Positions 34,723-43,152 of a DNA stretch of 64,000 bases are shown here, piece by piece. Source of the stretch: RZYX01 sp036654375 (GTDB lineage Bacteria > Bacillota > Clostridia > Oscillospirales > Acutalibacteraceae). The notes below the pieces were generated by a model that was not told the DNA's origin, searched no databases, and worked only from the letters and a program-made list of their open reading frames with translations. Each line of letters starts with the position of its first letter. The first letter of the stretch is position 1. Position numbers and translations under genes: made by a program. The stretch spans positions 17,557-81,556 of the forward strand of contig JAVVSD010000008.1 of assembly GCA_036654375.1 (NCBI GenBank). The letters are read 5' to 3'.

Positions 34723-35997
34723 TTGGTAAGAGCAATTGTAGGAGCAAACTGGGGAGATGAAGGTAAAGGTAAAATAACAGATATGTTTTCCTCTTCGTCA
34801 GACATCGTCATTCGTTTTCAGGGCGGTGCAAACGCAGGACACACAATAATAAACGAATATGGAAAGTTTGCACTTCACCAGATGCCATCAGGAATATTCA
34901 GTTCAAACACAGTCAATATCATTGGAAACGGGGTTGCACTTGATGTCACCAAGTTCATGAATGAGCTTAATGCAGTGGTTGAAAAAGGTGTGCCAATGCC
35001 CAAATTAATGATATCTGAGCGTACACAGATTGTAATGCCTTATCATATCTTGTTTGATATGTATGAGGAGGAGCGTCTGGCCGATAGACAATTTGGCTCA
35101 ACCAAGTCAGGCATAGCTCCGTTCTATTCAGACAAATATGCAAAGGTTGGATTTCAGGTTGCCGAGCTTTATGACGATGGTTATCTTAAAGAAAAGATAG
35201 ATAGAGTTTGTGAAGTTAAAAACCTTATTCTTGAGTATGTATATCACAAACCCCTTATAGATACAAACGAATTGTTCAACACACTTGTTGGCTATAGGGA
35301 GGTTATAAGACCTTTTGTCGGCGATGCTACCACTTTTGTTCGCAATGCAATAAAAGAGGGCAAAACAGTGTTGCTCGAAGGTCAGCTTGGGTCACTTCGT
35401 GACCCAGATGTTGGCATATATCCAATGGTAACATCATCTTCGACTCTTGCTGGATATGGCACAGTTGGAGCGGGTATTCCACCATATGAAATCAAGGATA
35501 TAATTGCAGTTACAAAGGCATATTCAAGCTGTGTTGGCACAGGGGAATTTGTCAGCGAAATCTTTGGCGACGATGCGCAGACAATGCGTGTTCATGGCGG
35601 TGACGCTGGTGAATTTGGGGCAACAACAGGAAGACCACGCAGAATGGGATGGTTTGACTGCGTTGCAACACGCTATGGTTGTGCAGCACAAGGAGCAACA
35701 CAGGTTGTTTTGACTGCACTTGACTGCCTTTCATATCTTGAGGAAATAAAGATTTGCACAGGCTATGAAATTAACGGAGAAATCATAAAAGAGTTCCCTG
35801 TTGCACCAAAGCTTTCAAAAGCAAAGCCAATTCTTGTAACACTAAAGGGCTGGCATAAGGATATCAGAGGAATTAAAGAGTTTGACAAGCTTCCGATAGA
35901 AACACAGGAATATGTTAAATTCATTGAAAAAGAGATAATGGTACCGATTACAATGGTTTCTAACGGACCAAAAAGAGACGAAATAATAATGAGATAA
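34723..35997 (+). CDS. purA: Adenylosuccinate synthetase
   Basis: Converts IMP and aspartate to adenylosuccinate using GTP, the first AMP-specific step. The N-terminal GTP-binding loop GANWGDEGKGKITDMF with the catalytic Asp, the GGANAGHTI block and TTGRPRRMGWFD are present in 424 residues. The start is a TTG at 34723 supported by GGAGGTG (34710-34716); the first codons LVRAIVGANWGDEGKG match family N-termini, so no residues are missing. Confidence 0.97.
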   Translation: MVRAIVGANWGDEGKGKITDMFSSSSDIVIRFQGGANAGHTIINEYGKFALHQMPSGIFSSNTVNIIGNGVALDVTKFMNELNAVVEKGVPMPKLMISERTQIVMPYHILFDMYEEERLADRQFGSTKSGIAPFYSDKYAKVGFQVAELYDDGYLKEKIDRVCEVKNLILEYVYHKPLIDTNELFNTLVGYREVIRPFVGDATTFVRNAIKEGKTVLLEGQLGSLRDPDVGIYPMVTSSSTLAGYGTVGAGIPPYEIKDIIAVTKAYSSCVGTGEFVSEIFGDDAQTMRVHGGDAGEFGATTGRPRRMGWFDCVATRYGCAAQGATQVVLTALDCLSYLEEIKICTGYEINGEIIKEFPVAPKLSKAKPILVTLKGWHKDIRGIKEFDKLPIETQEYVKFIEKEIMVPITMVSNGPKRDEIIMR

Positions 35998-36016
35998 ACA
36001 AGGAGTTTTCTGTTTT

Positions 36017-37549
36017 ATGTATGAGTCAATATTGGTACTTGACTTTGGTGGGCAGTACAATCAGCTTATTGCACGCCGAGTCAGAGAGCAAAATGTCTAT
36101 GCAGAGGTTTTGCCATATACAACACCGATAGAAAAAATAAAATCAAAGGGATATAAAGGCATAATTTTTACAGGCGGACCAAACAGCGTATATGACGAAA
36201 AGTCGCCACGCTACACTGCCGAAATTTTAAGCCTTGGTATACCTGTGCTTGGAATTTGCTATGGGGCACAGCTCATAACATTTATGGAGCAGGGCAAGAT
36301 TACAAGTGCAGAAAACAACAGCGAATATGGCCATGTAGAACTAATGACAACTGAAAGCAAATTGTTCAAGGATATTGAGCAAAACAGCAGTTGTTGGATG
36401 AGCCACACAGACTATATAAGCGAAGTTCCAGCGGGATATAAGGTAACGGCAACGACGGTTGCTTGCCCCTGTGCCGCAATGGAAAATGAGGATAAAAAAA
36501 TATATGCTGTGCAATTCCATCCAGAAGTTACACACACGCAATATGGAACACAGATGTTAAAGAATTTTTTGTTTGATGTGTGTGGCTGCACAGGCGACTG
36601 GGTAATGACAGATTTTGTAGCCCGTTCAATAGAAAAATACAAGCAGGAGCTTGGCGACAGCAAGGTTCTTTGTGCGCTTTCAGGCGGAGTAGATAGTTCT
36701 GTTGCTGCTGTTATGCTGCACAAGGCAATTGGCAAAAATCTAACCTGCATATTTGTTGACCATGGTCTTCTTCGCAAGGACGAGGGTGACACAGTCGAAA
36801 GAGTATTCAAAAAGCAGTTTGACATGAATATAATCAGAGTCAATGTTGAAGACAGATTTTTAAGCAAGCTTGATGGTGTATCAGAGCCAGAAAGGAAGCG
36901 TAAAATCATTGGCGAAGAGTTTATAAGAGTCTTTGAGGAGGAGTCCGCAAAGCTCGGCAAAACGGACTATCTTGTTCAGGGAACTATTTATCCAGATGTT
37001 ATTGAGAGCGGTGCAGGCGATGCCTCGGTAATCAAGAGCCACCACAATGTTGGCGGTCTGCCAGAGGATATAGATTTTAAAGGCATAATCGAGCCACTTC
37101 GTGATCTTTTCAAGGACGAAGTAAGAAAAGCAGGCATTGAGCTTGGAATACCAGCTCATCTCGTATGGCGTCAGCCGTTTCCTGGACCTGGTCTTGCCAT
37201 CAGAATAATGGGAGAGATAACAAGAGAAAAACTCGACATACTTCGTGATGCAGATGCAATCTTCCGCGACGAAATTGTAAAAGCGGGTCTGGATAAAGAA
37301 ATCAGCCAGTATTTTGCAGTGCTAACAAATGTTAGAAGCGTTGGAGTTATGGGAGATGCAAGAACATATGATTACACAGTTGCACTTCGTGCAGTAGTCA
37401 CATCAGACTTTATGACAGCCGAGTGGGCAAAGATACCATTTGAAGTGCTTGCAACTGCCTCAAACCGCATAACAAACGAGGTAAAGCAAGTCAACCGCAT
37501 AGTCTATGATATCACAACAAAACCCCCCGCCACAGTCGAGTGGGAATGA
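36017..37549 (+). CDS. guaA: GMP synthase (glutamine-hydrolysing)
   Basis: Aminates XMP to GMP. The N-terminal class I amidotransferase carries VLGICYGAQL (nucleophile Cys) and QFHPEVTHT. The ATP-pyrophosphatase domain has the PP-loop ALSGGVDSSVAAVML (about residue 222), and the C-terminal dimerisation domain ends TTKPPATVEWE, as is universal in the family. 510 residues. It closes the purine run, so the transcript supplies both AMP (PurA/PurB) and GMP branches, although guaB is not here. Confidence 0.98.
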   Translation: MYESILVLDFGGQYNQLIARRVREQNVYAEVLPYTTPIEKIKSKGYKGIIFTGGPNSVYDEKSPRYTAEILSLGIPVLGICYGAQLITFMEQGKITSAENNSEYGHVELMTTESKLFKDIEQNSSCWMSHTDYISEVPAGYKVTATTVACPCAAMENEDKKIYAVQFHPEVTHTQYGTQMLKNFLFDVCGCTGDWVMTDFVARSIEKYKQELGDSKVLCALSGGVDSSVAAVMLHKAIGKNLTCIFVDHGLLRKDEGDTVERVFKKQFDMNIIRVNVEDRFLSKLDGVSEPERKRKIIGEEFIRVFEEESAKLGKTDYLVQGTIYPDVIESGAGDASVIKSHHNVGGLPEDIDFKGIIEPLRDLFKDEVRKAGIELGIPAHLVWRQPFPGPGLAIRIMGEITREKLDILRDADAIFRDEIVKAGLDKEISQYFAVLTNVRSVGVMGDARTYDYTVALRAVVTSDFMTAEWAKIPFEVLATASNRITNEVKQVNRIVYDITTKPPATVEWE

Positions 37550-37570
37550 TGGCGGCGGATTACAACTAAA

Positions 37571-37620
37571 AAGAGCAAGCACCCTGCTACTTTTTTGGTG
37601 GGACGCTTGCTCTTGTTTAA
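37571..37620 (+). terminator. Terminator after guaA
   Basis: AAGAGCAAGC (37571-37580) pairs with GCTTGCTCTT (37605-37614), followed by GTTTAATT. The remaining gap to 37821 holds no ORF. Confidence 0.8.
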
Positions 37621-37821
37621 TTACCGGCAGTAGCTTTATACTGATATCCGTTTGACCGAACAACAAAACATATAGAAAATATCAATTATATTGTCAGGCA
37701 CAATATAACAAGATATTATAAAATAAAAACAGTAATGGATATAAAAATATTTACCACAGAGCAGATTGGTTATATACTGAAAGAACATAAAAATGGAGAA
37801 ATGATATTAGAAATCACAATA

Positions 37822-37857
37822 AAAAATCAAACTGTGTGGTTAAAAATCAAGCTGTGT
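37822..37857 (+). promoter_or_regulatory. Direct repeat at the MYG1-helicase promoter
   Basis: AAAAATCAA then A or G then CTGTGT occurs at 37822-37837 and again at 37842-37857, 20 bases apart (about two helical turns). A TATAAT (37858-37863) starts immediately after the second copy, so a protein bound here would touch the -35 region and promoter. Operator role is inferred. Confidence 0.5.
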
Positions 37858-37888
37858 TATAATTATTATAAAATGAAATGAGAGTAAA

Positions 37889-38803
37889 ATGACAGAAATA
37901 ATAAACAACGCCTTGACACATGGCGGAAAATTCCATGCGGATGATGTGTTTTCATCTGCACTTTTAAGGATGATGAATCCTAATATTCAGATTATCCGTG
38001 AGTTTAAAGTTACACAAGATTTTGACGGAATCGTTTTCGATATAGGCTATGGAGAATTTGATCATCATCAAGAAACGGCTGAAATCAGGGAAAATGGAGT
38101 GCCATACGCTGCATTTGGTTTGCTGTGGAAAAAATTTGGAAAGAACCTATTGATACAAATTGGGTGTCCGGTAGAACAGGCGGATAAAGAGGCGATTCAC
38201 TTTGATGAGTCATTTGTTCAACCCCTTGATGAAGATGATAATACGGGTTGTGGAAACCCGATTGCCAGTATAATTGATACATTTAATCCAAGCTGGGATT
38301 CTGAAAAATCAAGTGACAAGTGCTTTGATGAGGCAGTTTGCTTTGCAAATGTTATACTTAGAAAGAAACTTGACCGCATGGTTAGCGTTCACAGGGCAAA
38401 ATCACTTGTTGAGGAGGCATTGGCAAGTTCTCGTGGCAATATTGTTGTCTTGCCACAGTTTGCACCATGGAAATCAGTGCTTATGACAACCAGTGCAGAA
38501 TTTGTTGTGTATCCCTCTCAAAAGGGTGGATATAACGCTCAAGTTGTTCCTGCTTCCAAAGATACAAATGAAGTTAAATGTTATTTCCCAGAGGAATGGG
38601 CAGGCGTTAACGAAGATGAAATACAGAAAATTTCAGGTATTCAAACCCTTACTTTTTGCCATAAAGGGCGTTTTCTAATCTCTGCGGATAGCTTGGACGA
38701 TATAATAAGAGCTTGTGAACTTGCACATGATAAAGCAAGTGAAGTAAAAGATGAACTACAAGATTTCGTGACATCGAAATCTATCGGAAAGGAAAGCGTA
38801 TGA
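37889..38803 (+). CDS. MYG1-family DHH-like phosphoesterase/exonuclease
   Basis: A 304-residue protein of the MYG1 (UPF0160) family. The metal-binding motifs are clear: HGGKFHADDVFSSALL (His and paired Asp, about residues 10-25) and FDIGYGEFDHHQ (DHH, about 48-60). Eukaryotic MYG1 is a 3'-5' RNA exonuclease; bacterial members are poorly studied and are best called metal-dependent phosphoesterases. The gene has its own promoter and overlaps the helicase gene by 4 bases (ATGA), a pairing that suggests RNA processing. Confidence 0.88.
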   Translation: MTEIINNALTHGGKFHADDVFSSALLRMMNPNIQIIREFKVTQDFDGIVFDIGYGEFDHHQETAEIRENGVPYAAFGLLWKKFGKNLLIQIGCPVEQADKEAIHFDESFVQPLDEDDNTGCGNPIASIIDTFNPSWDSEKSSDKCFDEAVCFANVILRKKLDRMVSVHRAKSLVEEALASSRGNIVVLPQFAPWKSVLMTTSAEFVVYPSQKGGYNAQVVPASKDTNEVKCYFPEEWAGVNEDEIQKISGIQTLTFCHKGRFLISADSLDDIIRACELAHDKASEVKDELQDFVTSKSIGKESV

Positions 38804-39936
38804 ATTTTAACACATTGGGGCTAAATGAAAGCATCATAAAAGGTCTTGCAATGCAAGGCATAGAGCAACCAACAAAGGTGCAAGAGCAAGCAATCCCACT
38901 GATAATGGAAAATAAAAATATTGTTATACAATCAGAAACAGGCTCGGGAAAAACCCTTGCATACCTATTACCTATTTATATGAGACACAATACGGATCTG
39001 CGTGGAACACAAGTGCTTGTGTTAGTGCCAACGCATGAACTTGCAATGCAAGCCCATCGTCAGGTGGAAACCCTTTCAAAAAACAGTGGAGTTGCAATGA
39101 AATCATGCACGATATTTGGCGATGTAAACATCAACACACAAATCGAAAAATTAAGAGAAAAACCGCAGATTGTTATAGGAACAACAGGCAGAATTATTGA
39201 GCTTATTAAACGAAAAAAGATATCAGCCCATACTATAAAAACTATCGTAATTGATGAAGCAGATAAAATGCTCGACATCAATAACATTGATAGTGTTAAA
39301 GCGATTATAAAGTCTACAATGCGTGACACACAAAAGATTTTTCTATCTGCAAGCATTTCGGAAAAAGCTCAAAAAACTGCGGAGGAAATCGCAACAAATC
39401 TCTTGTCGGTCAAGACTGCAAAAACTTTGACAATACCAGAGAATATTAAGCATATGTACATCGTTGTTGAGGAAAGAGATAAAATTGAAACTTTTAGAAA
39501 ACTTGGATACATTTTAAAGCCAAAGCGAGCAATCGTATTCATTAACAATGCAGACAAAATCGATGTTGCCACAGAAAAGCTGAAATACCACAAAATCAAT
39601 GCAGAAAGTATTCAAGGTAGCAGTGCAAAAGGAGAAAGAAAAAATGTGCTGTCAGATTTCTCAAAAGGAAAGATAAATTACCTAATTGCAACCGATATTG
39701 CATCACGCGGTCTGCATATTGAAAATGTAGAGGTAATTTTCAGCTTAAGCATTCCAGAAAATCCAACTGATTATCTCCATCGTGCGGGCAGAACAGGTCG
39801 TGGAAATTCCACAGGGATATCCATATCTATCATAACAGAAAGAGAAATACCGCTGATTAAAAAATATCAAAACGCTTTTGGTATTTTAATCACTCAGATA
39901 CAAATGCGTGAAGGAAAAATCATCGAAAATATTTAA
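38800..39936 (+). CDS. DEAD-box RNA helicase
   Basis: A 378-residue ATP-dependent RNA helicase with Q motif (FNTLGLNESIIKGLAMQGIEQPTKVQEQAI), motif I SETGSGKT, motif Ia PTHELAMQ, motif II DEAD (IDEADKML), motif III in unusual form SAS (FLSASISEKA), and motif VI HRAGRTGRG. It stops soon after the second RecA-like domain, so it lacks the RNA-binding tails of CshA or DbpA. Its start overlaps the MYG1 stop (ATGA), implying that the two products are made in a fixed ratio. Confidence 0.93.
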   Translation: MNFNTLGLNESIIKGLAMQGIEQPTKVQEQAIPLIMENKNIVIQSETGSGKTLAYLLPIYMRHNTDLRGTQVLVLVPTHELAMQAHRQVETLSKNSGVAMKSCTIFGDVNINTQIEKLREKPQIVIGTTGRIIELIKRKKISAHTIKTIVIDEADKMLDINNIDSVKAIIKSTMRDTQKIFLSASISEKAQKTAEEIATNLLSVKTAKTLTIPENIKHMYIVVEERDKIETFRKLGYILKPKRAIVFINNADKIDVATEKLKYHKINAESIQGSSAKGERKNVLSDFSKGKINYLIATDIASRGLHIENVEVIFSLSIPENPTDYLHRAGRTGRGNSTGISISIITEREIPLIKKYQNAFGILITQIQMREGKIIENI

Positions 39937-40374
39937 TGACGCGTAATGTAAGCGTATAAAAGTAAATCGGCAGTGAATAATAATGTTGGGTACGGCAAAT
40001 ACACTTCGTACCTTGTAACCTACAAGCAAATATTTAATTCAAAAATTGGAGATGATTCAGTTGGGAAGACCTGTCTATGAACCCGTTATGATTCGAGCAG
40101 TATATTTGTAAGAATGAGGGAGATGGTTAAGTTGGACTACTTTATTTCTCGTATTGGAAAAATTGAATAAAAGCTTGAACAGGCAGAGACTCTTAACGGA
40201 GTCCCTGCCTGTTGGTTTTATATGGAATGAATTAAATTTTAAGTGACATTAAGGTTAAATTAATTGTAAAAGTAGGCACATAAAATAAGCAGCAAAAATC
40301 TTTGTAAATTTATTAACTGCCCTATTTGCATTCCCATGTATCAATTATGTATTGATAAGCAAAGCTATAAGTGG
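39937..40374. other. Gap with tiny ORFs and a repeated start-like motif
   Basis: 438 bases without a supported gene. A 36-codon frame from GTG near 39974 (ending GDDSVGKTCL) overlaps two tiny TTG-initiated frames of 16 and 12 codons, each behind GGAGATG. The two start regions (40048-40066 and 40119-40137) match at about 15 of 19 positions. They may be decayed gene fragments or leader peptides; I cannot tell which. Confidence 0.35.
40178..40217 (+). terminator. Intrinsic terminator downstream of the helicase region
   Basis: AACAGGCAG (40178-40186)/CTGCCTGTT (40205-40213) stacked over GACTC/GAGTC with one mismatch; loop TTAACG; TTTTAT follows after two G. Confidence 0.8.
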
Positions 40375-41517
40375 TTAATCTTGCTGGTCGTTGACTTCAC
40401 CATATTCACAGCCAACATTTTCTGCAATGATTTCATCAACCAGATAAAGAGTTCCACTTTTCCTTTTCCAAAGTGTGACGATACCTGTTGCATTTCCGCC
40501 ACTCCAAAGGCGATTGTGATTTTTATTCCCGTTTGGGTTTTCATAATTAATAAGCAACATATTTTTTTTATAACATCGTATTTTGGACTCCATAACTGCC
40601 TGTCGGGTTTCTTGCCTAATATGCCACAAAATCTCGTCTTCAGTTTCCTTACAAACAAGTTGCGTTTGACAAGATGTCCAAAACTTTAAAAAGTTGAATT
40701 CGTAATCTTTTCCCTCGTACCAAAAACTGCCAAACAAATTTTTTTCGTGCGAAATCCCAAAAAGCGTGAGATTGCCACCGCCAATAGCAAAGGAACTATT
40801 GGGAAGCTTATCCCCAGTCATTCTACTCGTCAGATTGTTTGAAGAAATCCATATCCATGGGTTTGTGAAGTCGCTTCCCCAGTTTTTATCGGCGTAGCCA
40901 TAGCAGGTTTCAGGGTTTACCAAATATTTTGTACCATTAAGGTACAGCTCGCCTTCATATACTGTTTTCATACCCTCAGCGTGCCAAAACGCATCAAAGG
41001 CGTTGAACTTTTGAAACAATTGACCCACACCATAATCGATATTAAAAGCTATTCTCTTTTCAATTTTTAAATTCCAGACAAGTTCACCGCTGTCACACAT
41101 ATATTCGGGATGAATACTTGCGTCTTTTTCACTGACATAAACACTGCCACGCATTTCGTTTTCTGAACAAAAGCAATCGTCAGCGGTGATGCTAAAAGGA
41201 AAATTGAAGGTCATTGAAACATCTTTTAATGAAAAAAATCGGTGTATCTGGGAGGCATCTTCACCCCACCACCCAGCCTTGACCATTAAATAAGACGGGA
41301 GTTTATTGTTTATCTGGTTTGGTATCCATTGCCCAAGCACAGGCTCATCTTGAGCTAAATCAGGATTACACACAAAGTATTCGATAAAAAATGGCTTTTG
41401 CTCTCCAGTTTCGGCATTTTCGGCTGTAAAGGAATGCCACCATCGGTCATAGCCTTTTGTGGCTAAAGGACCCTTTAGCATTAAAAAGTCCTTTTTGATA
41501 TTGCTGATATTGGCCAT
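40375..41517 (-). CDS. Tocopherol-cyclase-like protein
   Basis: A 380-residue soluble protein resembling the tocopherol cyclase family first known in plants and cyanobacteria: paired beta-barrel halves with many aromatic residues, and the characteristic block YLVNPETCYGYADKNWGSDFTNPWIWISSNNL (about residues 205-240). GGGGGA eight bases before ATG 41517 supports the start. Tocopherol synthesis is not expected in this organism, so the substrate is unknown; a lipid- or carotenoid-binding role, or a hydrolase-like fold, is as likely. It stands alone, transcribed away from the nucleoside importer. Confidence 0.7.
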   Translation of the reverse strand: MANISNIKKDFLMLKGPLATKGYDRWWHSFTAENAETGEQKPFFIEYFVCNPDLAQDEPVLGQWIPNQINNKLPSYLMVKAGWWGEDASQIHRFFSLKDVSMTFNFPFSITADDCFCSENEMRGSVYVSEKDASIHPEYMCDSGELVWNLKIEKRIAFNIDYGVGQLFQKFNAFDAFWHAEGMKTVYEGELYLNGTKYLVNPETCYGYADKNWGSDFTNPWIWISSNNLTSRMTGDKLPNSSFAIGGGNLTLFGISHEKNLFGSFWYEGKDYEFNFLKFWTSCQTQLVCKETEDEILWHIRQETRQAVMESKIRCYKKNMLLINYENPNGNKNHNRLWSGGNATGIVTLWKRKSGTLYLVDEIIAENVGCEYGEVNDQQD

Positions 41518-41900
41518 AATAAATCCCCCTTATTAATAAAAGATAATCAAAAACAAATACTGCATTTGGGATGGCTTGTGCGATTCCTTGTACACAAATT
41601 TAAAAAATAATTAAAATAATTCAGTTTTAAGGCAAAAATCAGATAAAAGTGTAAATAATAAAAAGTGAATTATATTAAATATAATTTACAATTGATGCTT
41701 TTTAGACCTGTTTTTAAAAATTTGGTTTTTTATGGGAACTTAGTAGACTGAAAATGTTGATTATTTTGGAATTATTATCAAATAATTTTTTCAGAAGCGA
41801 CAATATTTTCTATAATACAAATATTTACGCTAAATATTTGTAGATAATTAACAAATTTTTATAATTAATATAATTAAAAAGTGGAATTGTGATATAAAAT
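41518..41900. other. AT-rich gap before the nucleoside importer
   Basis: No ORF or recognised RNA. One 19-base perfect palindrome at 41668-41686 (AATTATATT A AATATAATT) may be an operator or simply a product of AT-richness. I see no purine riboswitch core (no conserved paired-loop hairpins). Confidence 0.4.
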
Positions 41901-41901
41901 G

Positions 41902-41930
41902 TTGACAAATTTGGCAAATTGTATTAAATT
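41902..41930 (+). promoter_or_regulatory. Promoter of the nucleoside importer operon with an inverted repeat in its spacer
   Basis: TTGACA (41902-41907), 17-base spacer, TAAATT (41925-41930). The spacer carries AATTTG-g-CAAATT (41908-41920), a symmetric operator candidate. The leader also has a small hairpin GCAAC/GTTGC (41986-42000). Confidence 0.65.
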
Positions 41931-42022
41931 AGTCATATGCCAATTAAATCAACATTTTATTAAGCCGATTTAGATGGTGAACTTAGCAACTTAGCGTTGC
42001 AAAACAAAAGGAGTGTAATTAA

Positions 42023-43117
42023 ATGAAAAAAATCATGTCATTGGTAATCGTTTTGGCGTTGTGTGCCGGTCTTTTGCTTACAGGATGTGGCAAAAAGGAC
42101 GATGGAGGATCAGGTAAAGACCCTGCAAAGAAGCCAATTAAGATTGCTTATCTTGCAAATGGTAGCATGGGAGATAAGTCTTTCTTTGAGTCAGCACTTA
42201 ACGGCGTTAAACAAATCGAAAAGAAATATGGTGCAAAAGTTACTGCTATTGAGATTGGTGCAGACAAGAGTAAGTTTGAGCCAGCACTGATGGACGCTTC
42301 AGAAGAAGATTACGACCTTATCGTTATCGGTACATTTGATATGGAACAGGCTATTATGAAGGTTGCTCCACAGTACCCAGACAAGAAGTATATTATGTTT
42401 GACTACGCACTTGACTACAGCAAGGGTGACTTTGACAATGTCTATTGCGTAACCTACAAAGCAAACGAAGGTGCTTACCTTTCAGGCGTGCTTGCAGCTT
42501 CAATGTCAAAGAATAACAAAATAGGATTTGTTGGCGGAATGGACATTCCTTTGATAAATGATTTCCTCGTTGGATTCATTCAAGGTGCAAAGGATACAAA
42601 CCCAAATATAAAGGTACTTGTTTCTTATGTTGGCGACTTTAATGACCCAGCAAAGGGAAAAGAACTTGCACTTGCTCAGTATAATCAGGGTGCAGACATC
42701 GTATATCAGGGTGCAGGTCAATCAGGACTTGGCTGTCTTGATGCTGCAAAGGAAAAAGGAAAGTTCATCATCGGTACAGATTCAGATCAGGCAATGATTT
42801 ATAAAAATGATGACCCAACAAAGGCAAATCTCATTCTTACAAGCCAGCTCAAGAGAGTTGACAAATCACTCATCAGAGCATTTGAACTCTTTCAAAAGGG
42901 CGAACTTAAATTTGGAGAGTCAGAAACACTTGGCCTTTTCGATGAAGCAATTGAACTTGCAGATAACGAATTCTACAAAAAACTCGTTCCTCAGGAAATC
43001 AGAGATAAAGTAGAAGCATCAAAGGCAAAGATTGCAGACGGCTCAATAAAGGTACAGGGCGGATTTGGTCTTAGTACTGTTGAACTCAATAAGATTAAAG
43101 ATTCTGTAAAACCATAA
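42023..43117 (+). CDS. BMP-family nucleoside-binding lipoprotein
   Basis: Substrate-binding component of an ABC nucleoside importer (PnrA/BmpA/Med family). The signal peptide ends in lipobox LLTGC (Cys about residue 22), so it is anchored outside the membrane. The two-lobed sugar-binding-type fold shows YLANGSMGDKSFFESALNGVKQ, GVLAASMSKNNKIGFVGGMDIPLINDF and GADIVYQGAGQSGLGCLDAAKE, typical for purine nucleoside binders. GGAGTG precedes ATG 42023. The ATPase and two permease genes follow in the same direction, completing the transporter. Confidence 0.94.
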   Translation: MKKIMSLVIVLALCAGLLLTGCGKKDDGGSGKDPAKKPIKIAYLANGSMGDKSFFESALNGVKQIEKKYGAKVTAIEIGADKSKFEPALMDASEEDYDLIVIGTFDMEQAIMKVAPQYPDKKYIMFDYALDYSKGDFDNVYCVTYKANEGAYLSGVLAASMSKNNKIGFVGGMDIPLINDFLVGFIQGAKDTNPNIKVLVSYVGDFNDPAKGKELALAQYNQGADIVYQGAGQSGLGCLDAAKEKGKFIIGTDSDQAMIYKNDDPTKANLILTSQLKRVDKSLIRAFELFQKGELKFGESETLGLFDEAIELADNEFYKKLVPQEIRDKVEASKAKIADGSIKVQGGFGLSTVELNKIKDSVKP

Positions 43118-43152
43118 ATTAAGAATTGAAACAACAGCGGGAGGTGCAAGTT

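Noticed and set aside
40336..40689. 117-codon plus-strand frame opposite the tocopherol-cyclase-like gene
   Set aside because: Shadow of a longer coherent gene on the minus strand, without a ribosome binding site.
41668..41686. 19-base AT-only palindrome
   Set aside because: In DNA this AT-rich such a palindrome can arise by chance; kept only as a remark in the gap entry.
41518..42022. Possible purine riboswitch ahead of the nucleoside importer
   Set aside because: I could not find the conserved junction or the two kissing hairpin loops; only short AT-rich dyads are present.
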